DNA of 64,000 nt from Megaera_A sp965233855 (GTDB lineage Bacteria > Pseudomonadota > Alphaproteobacteria > Rickettsiales > Rickettsiaceae). The translations under genes were made by a program, and so were the position numbers. Of this stretch, positions 1 through 7,975 are shown piece after piece (position 1 is the first letter of the stretch; each line of letters begins with the position of its first letter). Under the pieces are notes generated by a model. The model saw only the letters and a program-made list of their open reading frames with translations. It ran no database searches and had not been told where the DNA came from. The stretch is taken from assembly GCA_965233855.1 (NCBI GenBank), contig OZ247586.1:806001-870000 (forward strand), given 5' to 3'.

Positions 1-1
1 T

Positions 2-295
2 TCCGATCGTACTCCATACATTTCTCAAGCGCAATCATTGAATATCTTTATGCCAGGCGATACAAGCAAACAATATCTACATGATATTCATTTCAAAGCT
101 TGGAAAAAAGGCGTTAAAAGCTTGTATTATACTCGTTCAACATCTATACAAAGAGCCGATAAAGTATCGCACACTGTGACTCAAGCTCAAGAGATGATTG
201 ATTTAGAAAAAAGAAATAAGACAACACCAGGAGTGCCAGCAACGCGCCCGGAAAGAATTGAAAACAACTATGACGAATGCTTATCTTGTCAATAA
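2..295 (+). CDS. nrdA: Ribonucleoside-diphosphate reductase alpha subunit, C-terminal part (partial)
   Basis: Only the last 97 codons are inside the window; the reading frame is open from the left edge. The product is the catalytic large subunit of class Ia ribonucleotide reductase, which makes dNDPs from NDPs in the cytoplasm. The visible part contains the family segment DRTPYISQAQSLNIFM, the KAWKKGVKSLYYTR stretch typical of the end of the barrel domain, and a C-terminal tail ending in ECLSCQ. In this family the tail Cys pair (here CxxC) shuttles electrons from thioredoxin or glutaredoxin to the active site. The small subunit nrdB begins 19 bp downstream, so the two are very probably co-transcribed. 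Confidence 0.93.
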   Translation, partial: SDRTPYISQAQSLNIFMPGDTSKQYLHDIHFKAWKKGVKSLYYTRSTSIQRADKVSHTVTQAQEMIDLEKRNKTTPGVPATRPERIENNYDECLSCQ

Positions 296-314
296 ATTTT
301 AGGAGAAATATATA

Positions 315-1322
315 ATGTCACTATTAGATGCAAAACCAATTTACAAACCATTTTCATACCCTTGGGCATATGAAGCATGGCACACACAACAAAAAATCCA
401 CTGGCTACCTGAAGAAGTACCATTAGCGGATGATGTGAAAGACTGGAAATATAATTTATCTGCAGGTGAAAAGCATCTTCTGACACAAATTTTCAGATTC
501 TTTACGCAAGCTGATATTGAAGTGAATAATTGTTATATGAAGCATTATTCACAAGTATTTCAACCAACAGAAGTGCAAATGATGCTTGCAGCTTTCTCTA
601 ATATGGAAACGATCCATATTGCAGCATACTCACACCTTCTTGATACAATTGGAATGGATGAATCTGAATATCAAGCCTTCATGAAATACAAAGAAATGAA
701 GGATAAATATGATTATATGCAAAAATTTGGTGTCGCAACTAAAGAAGATATAGCAACCACTCTTGCAGTATTTGGTGCGTTTACCGAGGGCTTGCAGCTC
801 TTTGCCTCCTTTGCTATTCTACTAAACTTCCCACGTTTCAATAAAATGAAGGGAATGGGGCAAATCGTAACTTGGTCTGTACGTGATGAAACTCTACATA
901 CAAATTCTATCATCACATTGTTTAAGACTTTTGTTCAAGAAAACCCTGAAGTTTGGAATGAAAACCTAAGAAGTAGACTGTATGAAGCATGCGCTACAAT
1001 TGTTCACTTTGAAGATGCATTTATTGAACTTGCATTTGAAGTTGGTGGTATTGAAGGCTTGACTGCTAGAGAAGTTAGACAATATATCAGATATATTGCT
1101 GATAGAAGATTGATGCAACTTGGTCTTAAGGAAATTTATCTTGTTGATGATAATCCACTACCGTGGATCGATGAAATGCTAAATGGCGTTGAGCACGCAA
1201 ATTTCTTCGAAGCAAGAACAACAGAATATACCAAAGCTGCCACAACCGGCACGTGGGATAATGTTTTTGCGGACATGGACACTAAAAAACCTAGCAAAAA
1301 AGAAGAAGCAAAAACTGAGTAA
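315..1322 (+). CDS. nrdB: Ribonucleoside-diphosphate reductase beta subunit (class Ia, tyrosyl radical)
   Basis: This 335-residue protein is the radical-generating small subunit that partners NrdA. The start ATG follows AGGAGA at a normal distance. Diiron ligands can be read: D67, E98 and H101 (ETIH), E158 (FTEGL), and E192/H195 (DETLH). Y105, four residues after H101, matches the position of the radical-bearing Tyr in E. coli NrdB, so it looks like a standard Fe/Tyr enzyme rather than a Mn/Fe Phe-type one. The last 25 residues are rich in Lys and Glu. Its position directly after nrdA supports an nrdAB operon. Confidence 0.95.
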   Translation: MSLLDAKPIYKPFSYPWAYEAWHTQQKIHWLPEEVPLADDVKDWKYNLSAGEKHLLTQIFRFFTQADIEVNNCYMKHYSQVFQPTEVQMMLAAFSNMETIHIAAYSHLLDTIGMDESEYQAFMKYKEMKDKYDYMQKFGVATKEDIATTLAVFGAFTEGLQLFASFAILLNFPRFNKMKGMGQIVTWSVRDETLHTNSIITLFKTFVQENPEVWNENLRSRLYEACATIVHFEDAFIELAFEVGGIEGLTAREVRQYIRYIADRRLMQLGLKEIYLVDDNPLPWIDEMLNGVEHANFFEARTTEYTKAATTGTWDNVFADMDTKKPSKKEEAKTE

Positions 1323-1349
1323 ATTATTACTTTACTCACCTCTAACAAA

Positions 1350-1403
1350 GAGCTCAGAATATAGAACGCACGAAATATAAAGCACGTTCTATATTCTAAG
1401 CTC
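1350..1403. terminator. Long inverted repeat after nrdB, possible terminator
   Basis: Two 19-bp arms (1350-1368 and 1385-1403) are complementary except for one G-T pair and flank a 16-bp spacer. The arms begin GAGCTCAGAATATAGAACG. It lies 28 bp after the nrdB stop codon. There is no T-run after either arm, so it is not a textbook intrinsic terminator; it may instead be a processing or mRNA-stabilising hairpin. I see nothing else recognisable in the rest of the 322-bp gap between nrdB and the next gene. Confidence 0.5.
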
Positions 1404-1644
1404 CTTGACTACAAAGCATGGAAACAGATTATCATGAACTTTTTGCAACCTCATGATAATCACGTAATTTTGTCTATCTAGCAAATATAACCAAACCTCA
1501 ATAAAAACTAAAAGACCTATTAAAATACTGATTAATTTTACCTAAAAAATTATATTTCTTCTTGATTACAATCGAAACTATCTTTACATACAAAAAAAGA
1601 CATATTACTTTAACCAAGTAATTAAATTAATCTGGAGAACTAAA

Positions 1645-2019
1645 ATGGGAAAAAGAGAAGAACAGCAAACAAGACCAGTATACGGACCAGAAAGACCACC
1701 TGTGCAAAATGATTTTCATGGTTTAACACCAGAATTTTTTCATCAAATATGGCTTCCTCGAATACAAATGATCGTGCAAAGTGAAGGGGGAATTAGAGAG
1801 TTTCTAGCAAAAAATTCACATTTCCAGGAAATGGCGCGTATGTACATTAGAACAGATGGACAACAAGCAGCAAGATGGGTAAAAGAAAATTGCCCAGTAA
1901 ATACATCAGAAGATGAAATTCTAGCATCAATGAAAGATCTTCTAAACCCATCAACTCCAGAAACTCACGAAACAGAAGTTAACTTATCTGCAGCAACAGC
2001 AGCAGACCAATCTGAATAA
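1645..2019 (+). CDS. Hypothetical protein, 124 aa
   Basis: I do not recognise this family. The start is supported by a good ribosome binding site (TGGAGAA, 7 bases before the ATG). The predicted protein is soluble and hydrophilic with no signal peptide or membrane segment. Residues 25-75 (from GLTPEFFHQIWLP on) look like a compact helical domain. The C-terminal third is acidic and Ser/Thr/Ala-rich and probably disordered. It stands alone between nrdB and nadA with gaps on both sides. An imperfect inverted repeat around TTTAGCATATTA (2025-2036) and 2082-2094 follows it and could act as its transcript end. Confidence 0.7.
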   Translation: MGKREEQQTRPVYGPERPPVQNDFHGLTPEFFHQIWLPRIQMIVQSEGGIREFLAKNSHFQEMARMYIRTDGQQAARWVKENCPVNTSEDEILASMKDLLNPSTPETHETEVNLSAATAADQSE

Positions 2020-2142
2020 AATAATTTAGCATATTAATATAAATATGCCAAATATATCCGCATTGAAATTGACCAGGCTTCTAATATATGCTAAAAAACA
2101 TCTTTATGTTGAGTACGCCTTGAAAAGCAGATTAAAACGTCA

Positions 2143-3126
2143 ATGACTAAAAACCTGAAAGAAATACTTATCGATCCTTATCTTGACCTCGAGTCTGAGA
2201 TTGCTAAACTAAAGAAATCAATGAATGCCATTATCTTGGCACATTATTATCAAGATTCAGAAATTCAAGATATAGCAGATTTTATCGGTGATTCACTGGA
2301 ACTATCAAGAAAAGCTAGTGAAACTGATGCTGATGTTATAATATTCTGCGGCGTTAAATTCATGGCAGAAGCAGCGCTGATACTTAATCCAAAAAAGAAA
2401 GTTCTGGTACCAGACTTAAGTGCTGGATGTTCTTTGGAAGATTCATGCCCTGCAGATAGATTTGAAAAATTCAGGAATAAACACCCAAATCATGTTTCTG
2501 TGACATACATAAATTGCTCAGCAGAAGTAAAAGCCCTATCTGACATAATCGTCACATCTTCTAGCGCCGAGAAAATAATTAATTCTATTCCAGAAGACAA
2601 AGAAATATTATTTGCACCTGACAAACATCTAGGCAACTATTTAATTCGTAAAACTGGCCGTAACATGACCTTATGGGAAGGTACATGCATTGTTCATGAG
2701 AATTTTTCTGAGCGTGAACTAGTACGCCTGAAAACAACACACCCAGAAGCTAAAATCATAGCTCACCCAGAATGCCCTACTCAGCTCCTTGAATATGCAA
2801 ATCACATTGGTTCTACATCTTCATTATTAAATTATACAAAAGAAAATAATGGTAAAGAATTTATTGTTCTAACTGAACCAGGAATTATTCACCAGATGCA
2901 TAAACTATCACCTGATAGCACTTTCTATGATGTACCATCTCTAGATAAGGCAGGATGCACTTCTTGTAGCGAATGCCCATTTATGCGTCTTAATACATTA
3001 GAAAAAATATATGCATGCATGGTCAATGGTGCACCTGAGATTATTTTAGATCCAAAAATTTCTAGGAAAGCAAAGCTAGCATTAGATAGAATGCTAGCTG
3101 GAAAATACTTATTAGAAGAAGCTTAA
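2143..3126 (+). CDS. nadA: Quinolinate synthase A
   Basis: NadA condenses iminoaspartate with dihydroxyacetone phosphate to give quinolinate, the second step of de novo NAD synthesis. The 327-residue length fits the family. Conserved segments are HYYQDSEIQDIADFIGDS near the start, FCGVKFMAE (C69), WEGTCIVHE (C182) and CTSCSECPFM (C272-C278); three of these Cys hold the oxygen-sensitive [4Fe-4S] cluster. The ATG at 2143 lacks a strong ribosome binding site. No nadB or nadC lies in this window, so the pathway partners must be elsewhere or supplied by the host. Complete de novo NAD synthesis is uncommon in Rickettsiales. Confidence 0.94.
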   Translation: MTKNLKEILIDPYLDLESEIAKLKKSMNAIILAHYYQDSEIQDIADFIGDSLELSRKASETDADVIIFCGVKFMAEAALILNPKKKVLVPDLSAGCSLEDSCPADRFEKFRNKHPNHVSVTYINCSAEVKALSDIIVTSSSAEKIINSIPEDKEILFAPDKHLGNYLIRKTGRNMTLWEGTCIVHENFSERELVRLKTTHPEAKIIAHPECPTQLLEYANHIGSTSSLLNYTKENNGKEFIVLTEPGIIHQMHKLSPDSTFYDVPSLDKAGCTSCSECPFMRLNTLEKIYACMVNGAPEIILDPKISRKAKLALDRMLAGKYLLEEA

Positions 3127-3212
3127 TAAGCTAAGTATATTCACAGATATCATTAACACAGACTTCTTTTAAATTAATTTTTTTAGATATATAATCATGG
3201 GAGTAATTAATT

Positions 3213-3374
3213 ATGTCAAAAAATATACCTACTAGAGACACTTCAACTATTAGAAATTTAGAAAAGTCCACAGATGCACTAAGAGATTTAGCAATGAACT
3301 GTGGAAAGCTTAGCAACTCCAGAGTTTCTTGCCTTTCTGCAAGCGCAAAACTGCAAATATTTGAAAGAAACTGA
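3213..3374 (+). CDS. Small hypothetical protein, 53 aa
   Basis: A short ORF beginning MSKNIPTRDTSTIRNLEK sits 86 bp after nadA. It has a plausible ribosome binding site (GGGAG about 8 bases before the ATG). The product is polar, with two Cys and no membrane segment. A longer minus-strand frame overlaps it, but that frame starts with TTG and has no binding site, so the plus-strand reading is preferred. No family is recognised and the gene may not be real. Confidence 0.35.
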   Translation: MSKNIPTRDTSTIRNLEKSTDALRDLAMNCGKLSNSRVSCLSASAKLQIFERN

Positions 3375-4448
3375 GCTAACTGGTGATACAGAGAGTCCTT
3401 CAGAATAAGTTCCAAGGTAAAATTCTACACCTAAAATTGCCGAATAAATCACCTATAATAATTTTACAATATATTAATATTGCATTTAATATAATGAATA
3501 TGTTAACTTAATATTAGGGAAAAGTTGTTGTAGGTAATTTTGTTATGCAAGATAACATTCTATGCTGGGAGGTCCTATGGGGGGAGTTCTTAGCCAATTA
3601 AGACAAGATACAGAAACCAAATCATTATATTACTTCTTTAGGAAGTGTTTTATAGTACTTAGAAATCCACCATTAAAACTAGACATCAGAAAAACCAAAG
3701 AACTACTATTTAAAGTATTAGATGAAGATGAAATAGATGATATTTTACCTGAAATCAATGCATTACTTAGCATCAAACAAAATTATGAGTTTTTTGTTTC
3801 TCATCCAGCGATAACTAGATTGATGGAATGTTTTAGGAAATCAGAGAGTAATTTAAACCACTTAACGATTGGACATATGGCAGCCTTAGAAGGAGACACT
3901 TTTCTTATGGACAAGCTTTTAACTTATGAAATTATACCAGAATTTACAACCACAAAAGATAATACAGGAAAAACTCCTCTACATCATGCTAGCAAATCTG
4001 GTAATAACAAGATAATAGACCAACTCCTGAACACTGCAGCATCAAAAATAGAAGAAATTTATCAATACGCAAGATAATTCTGGCAAAACTGCTCTTCATC
4101 TTGCAGCATTTGATAATAAAAAGAATGCAGCTTCTAAACTAATCAGAAAAGGGGCTGATATTGATATAAAAGACGTAAATGGATATAAACCCATTCATTT
4201 AGCGCTGCTAAAAAAACTGACTCCAATGGTAAAGATACTAGAAAGTTAAGGAGCAGATATTCATGAACCTCTTAATGGTAAACCACTAGTTTTAATGGCT
4301 TACGATGATGGAGATATAGAATTGCTAAATTATTTACTCAATATGAAAATAGATATCAGCACTACTCATGATGGAACAACTTTGATACATAGAATATGCA
4401 CTGATAAAAATGCAAAATTACTCAAAAAAGTGATTAACTTATATAATG

Positions 4449-5680
4449 TGTAAAGCTTCAAATTTAATCTGACAGAGTGGTAAAAAGAGAGTAATATATT
4501 TAGTAGTTGAATATATTGCATTTAACCACTCAAACAAGAGATTAAAAATGAGTCAATTAGAAAAAATCATCAAACCCAAATTAGGACTTTTAGAATTAGC
4601 GAAACAGCTTGGTAATGTAAGTCAAGCGTGTAACGTTATGGGATATTCAAGGGATACCTTTTATCGTTTTAAAGAATTATATGAAAATGGTGGGGAAGCT
4701 GCTCTACAGGAAATCAGCCGCAAGAAACCTATCATGAAAAACAGAGTACCTTCTGATGTAGAACAAGCCGTCATAGATCTTGCTATTTCAAACCCTGCTT
4801 TAGGGCAATTACGAGCTAGTAATGAGCTGAAGCAACAAGGTGTTTTAATATCAAGTAGTGGAGTTCGTTCTATTTGGTTGCGTAATGATTTAGAGACAAT
4901 GCGTAAGCGTCTAAAAGCCTTAGAAGCTAAATCAGCGCAAGATGGTATGATATTAACTGAAGAACAGCTAGCAGCTCTTGAGCGGGCTAAAGCTAGCAAA
5001 GTAGCTCACGGTGAAATCGAGACTGAGCATCCTGGGTATCTTGGTTCACAAGATACTTACTATGTAGGTAATATGAAGGGGGTTGGAAAAATTTACCAAC
5101 AAACTTTTGTTGATACATATTCTAAAGTGGCGCAAGTAAAACTTTATACTGAGAAATCAGCTATTACTGCAGCTGATATACTAAATGATAGAGTGCTGCC
5201 ATTTTATACAGAACAAGGCCTTAGCATGTTTCGTATACTCACTGATCGCGGTACTGAATATTGTGGTAAACCTGAACATCATGCCTATCAACTTTATTTA
5301 GGAATTGAGAATATTGATCACACAAAAACAAAGGTTCGTAGTCCGCAAACTAACGGTATTTGCTAGAGGTTCCATAGAACTATGAAACAAGAGTTTTATG
5401 ATATAGCATTTCGCAAAAGAATATACGGCTCTGTAGAAGAGTTACAAATTGATGTTGATTTATGGATTAATAAGTACAATACTCAAAGAACACATTCAGG
5501 AAAGCATTGTTATGGAAAAACACCTATGCAAACCTTTCTTGATTCAAAACATATTGCTTTGGATAAGAATATTCCTAGCTACGTGAATGAGTGTCAGACA
5601 CATGATACTCAGAACTTATCTGACAGTAATTATGCTGTATGATAAGTAGCTATCTGTCAGATTAAGTGTAGAGTTTTATA
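4449..5680 (+). mobile_element. IS481-family insertion sequence, copy 1 (1232 bp)
   Basis: The left end begins TGTAAAGCTTCAAATTTAATC and the right end is its imperfect inverse; the innermost part CTGTCAGATTAA is perfectly shared. The right terminus reads TTTTATA where the two other copies have TTTTACA. The element is flanked by a direct repeat TATAATG (4442-4448 and 5681-5687). It disrupts an ankyrin-repeat gene. The transposase gene inside carries an amber codon, so this copy is probably not autonomous. Confidence 0.9.
4548..5642 (+). pseudogene. IS481-family transposase with in-frame amber codon (copy 1)
   Basis: Full coding length would be 364 residues: an N-terminal helix-turn-helix region (MSQLEKIIKPKLGLLELAKQ), a second helical segment, then an rve/DDE integrase-like domain. 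Acidic residues sit in GSQDTYYVG and ILTDRGTEY. The third catalytic residue should be the Glu of NGICERFHRT, but its codon is TAG here (5364-5366) where copy 2 has GAG. The frame continues open after the stop to 5642. Translation would give a 272-residue product lacking the catalytic Glu and the C-terminus. Confidence 0.9.
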
Positions 5681-6090
5681 TATAATGAATACAGAGAAAA
5701 AACTGTAGATGATGAACCAATAAATATCTTCGAACAAGAAAACAACTCTCATCAAACAGCTTTTAGGATCGCCTACGAAAACAACTTTTATTCAGGAATG
5801 AGGTTATTATCAAAAATAGGAGCTGATGTAGATCATAAAATTGATGGAAACACAGCGCTACATGAAGCGTGCGTATCTGGCCAGTTCAAAATGGCTAGAT
5901 CGCTCTTAATACTAGGAGCTGATCCAACAATCCTAAATTCAGATGGATTAAATTGCCTCGATATCGCTACAAGCATTGTTCATACCGACATATCTAAACT
6001 AATTAGACCTTACATTGCAGAAGAAATCATAGTATTTGAAGTTGATGCAATCGGAATCGTTGCTGACCAAGAAACAACATCAAGCGATCA

Positions 6091-6867
6091 TTAATGATCC
6101 AAATAACGACTTGCCCAAGCAGCTAGTACTGATGCAACATATTTACTATCAGCTGGACTTTTCATTAATAGATGATCAGCCTTATCAAGCGAAATAAAGC
6201 TCTTTGGATGTTTGGCTAATTCGTATATTCTCTGAGCATTTTCAATGCCAACAGTTTGATCAACAGGAGAATGCATAACAAGAAGAGCTCTCTTTAAATT
6301 AGCTATTTTACTGGGCATGTCCTGATTGCAAATATCATCTAAAAATTGCTTTCTAATATTAAATTTCTGCCCACCCAGCATCACCACTGCTTCACCCTTC
6401 TCATTTATTTCATCAATATGACTAGCAAAATTATGCTTAACATGAGCTGTATCACAAGGCGATCCAATTGTAGCCACAGCTTTAATTTCAGGTATTGAAG
6501 AAGCTGCAGCAATCGCCGCTGTTCCACCTAAGCTATGTCCCACAACAATTTGGGGCGCTTCATAATTTTCACGCATAAATTCAGCTGCAGCAATCAAATC
6601 ATTTACATTTGAAGTAAAGTTAGAATTTGCAAAATCTCCACCACTTGCCCCAAGCCCAGTATAATCAAAACGAAATAATGCAATATTAGCTTGGTTTAGC
6701 GCCCTTGATATACGACCCAGGGCACTAATATCTTTATTTCCCGTAAAGTAATGAGCAAACAATACATATGCTTCTGGATTCTCTGGTGAATCTAATCGAG
6801 CGACTAGATCGTCTCCTAGCGACCCTTTAAAAACTAATTTATTACTTACTACTATGCGTTTTGTCAT
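6091..6867 (-). CDS. Alpha/beta-hydrolase family protein
   Basis: The 258-residue protein has a standard alpha/beta-hydrolase fold. Residue S112 sits in the nucleophile elbow GHSLGG, D203 in HSPVDQTV and H232 in KADHLL, giving a complete Ser-Asp-His triad. An oxyanion-loop segment FAHYFTGNKD is present. The closest pattern I know is the hydrolase half of bifunctional hydrolase/OsmC proteins, here without an OsmC domain. There is no signal peptide, so it should be cytoplasmic; the substrate is unknown. The gene is single and its last 4 bp overlap the convergent ankyrin pseudogene. Confidence 0.85.
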   Translation of the reverse strand: MTKRIVVSNKLVFKGSLGDDLVARLDSPENPEAYVLFAHYFTGNKDISALGRISRALNQANIALFRFDYTGLGASGGDFANSNFTSNVNDLIAAAEFMRENYEAPQIVVGHSLGGTAAIAAASSIPEIKAVATIGSPCDTAHVKHNFASHIDEINEKGEAVVMLGGQKFNIRKQFLDDICNQDMPSKIANLKRALLVMHSPVDQTVGIENAQRIYELAKHPKSFISLDKADHLLMKSPADSKYVASVLAAWASRYLDH

Positions 6868-7124
6868 CTTGGTTAGGATTTTTATTTAAATTAACTTATG
6901 TATTCTATATTTTATCCGCTCATCGGTCAATAAAACTATGCGGACTTTCAAACTAATTCACTTATTTACACTACATTATCTAACATATAAAATTTTAAAG
7001 TAATCATCATTTATATAAAGTCACCCACCTTCCATTCTTAACTAAAAATTAACTTATAAGGATTAGACTTAAATTATGGGATCGGTATGTACGTAACTTT
7101 AAACTACTGTATACGGAGGACATT

Positions 7125-7301
7125 ATGACTATAATTCTTGGATTAATGGCGGTAACTACAGCTACTTTGCTAGTATTTTCAGACAAAATTATTGGATATT
7201 ATATACCAGAAGGTGGGATAGCACAATTATCTGATGAAGTTGATGATGTAATAGTAATGATTGATGATCAGAATGATCAACTTATGCAAGAGCAAAGGTG
7301 A
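7125..7301 (+). CDS. Small membrane-anchored hypothetical protein, 58 aa
   Basis: This short ORF has the best ribosome binding site in the region (CGGAGGA, 5 bases before ATG). The product begins with one hydrophobic segment (MTIILGLMAVTTATLLVF) followed by an acidic tail rich in Asp, Glu and Gln. That is a plausible single-pass inner-membrane microprotein or a short secreted peptide. It is divergent from the hydrolase gene with a 257-bp gap that must hold both promoters; I could not pick a clear promoter there. It ends 1 bp before the stop codon of the convergent methyltransferase frame. No family is recognised. Confidence 0.6.
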   Translation: MTIILGLMAVTTATLLVFSDKIIGYYIPEGGIAQLSDEVDDVIVMIDDQNDQLMQEQR

Positions 7302-7371
7302 TTTATTTTTTTCTTGCTACAACATCATAAACATCCCAATGGGTCTTCTTACCATTAGTATCAAACTTATC

Positions 7372-7971
7372 TTATACTCTATGTATAAAATATAATATCT
7401 CAAATCTGTTCTTGTACATCAGACTCCTAAGCTCTTTCTCTGTAATAGAAAAGGCGACTTGGCTCTTGACAAAATCATGAGATTCGCCAAAAAAGTTTAG
7501 AGCAATTAAAGTATTTTTCTTACTATATAACGACATATGACGAACTAGCTTAAAAACATCTTTCTTATCACCAAAAGGCAGCGCAAAAAAAGAAAAGAAA
7601 TAATCATATTTCCCGCGCATTCTTTCATTCCCAAAACTACGATTTTGAAACGAAAATTGACCATGATGCATTTTAGCTCTCTCTGAAATAACCTCACCCG
7701 AAATTGGATTTATATCAGAAGATGTAACATTCCATCCTTTTCTGATAAGATCAATTTCTGGATTACCTGGCCCAGAACCAAAAGAAAAAGCTCTACAATT
7801 TGGACATTGATTTGGAAAAAGAGTTTGCACTTTGTCATGCAAATAATAATTATGACTTCCTATTTTAGAAAAGATATAATTTTTCCATAATTCTCTATTC
7901 TTATTGTCTTTTGCATAAACATTTACTGAAATACAAAATAAGATACCAACTAATAAAACTATATTTTTCAC
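7372..7971 (-). CDS. Exported SAM methyltransferase-like protein, truncated by a premature stop
   Basis: The 199-residue product starts with a clear Sec signal peptide (MKNIVLLVGILFCISVNVYA, then KDN). It is followed by a Rossmann methyltransferase core: motif I FSFGSGPGNPE, an acidic residue after the second strand (SSDINP), and a post-core LIALNFFGES strand. A periplasmic SAM methyltransferase would be odd because SAM is cytoplasmic. After the TAA at 7372-7374 the same frame stays open for 22 more codons to a second TAA at 7303-7305. The extra sequence (KKTHWDVYDVVARKK) looks like a normal methyltransferase C-terminus. The gene is therefore either newly inactivated or read through. It starts 4 bp after recJ ends, suggesting co-transcription. 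Confidence 0.7.
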   Translation of the reverse strand: MKNIVLLVGILFCISVNVYAKDNKNRELWKNYIFSKIGSHNYYLHDKVQTLFPNQCPNCRAFSFGSGPGNPEIDLIRKGWNVTSSDINPISGEVISERAKMHHGQFSFQNRSFGNERMRGKYDYFFSFFALPFGDKKDVFKLVRHMSLYSKKNTLIALNFFGESHDFVKSQVAFSITEKELRSLMYKNRFEILYFIHRV

Positions 7972-7975
7972 AAAA

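Larger units (their letters stand above)
3562..6094 (+). pseudogene. Ankyrin-repeat protein, broken by frameshift, stop codon and IS481 insertion
   Basis: Rejoined, this was a protein of about 430 residues with a helical N-terminal domain (about 100 residues) followed by ankyrin repeats. Repeat signatures include GKTPLHHASKSG, GKTALHLAAFD, GYKPIHLAL and GNTALHEACVSG. There are three lesions. A one-base frameshift lies near 4070, between IYQYA and DNSGKTALHL. An in-frame TAA sits at 4247-4249. An IS481 element occupies 4449-5680 with a 7-bp duplication (TATAATG). Removing the element and one duplication restores the frame (NLYN then EYREKTVDDE). Ankyrin proteins of intracellular Rickettsiales are often secreted host-interaction factors, but no function can be read here. 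It converges with the hydrolase gene and overlaps its end by 4 bp. Confidence 0.88.

Noticed and set aside
3131..3415. 94-residue minus-strand ORF
   Set aside because: TTG start, no ribosome binding site, and it overlaps a plus-strand ORF with a better site; its composition looks like an antisense shadow.
4077..4548. Programmed frameshift in the ankyrin gene
   Set aside because: A further in-frame stop and an IS insertion in the same gene make simple decay the better explanation.
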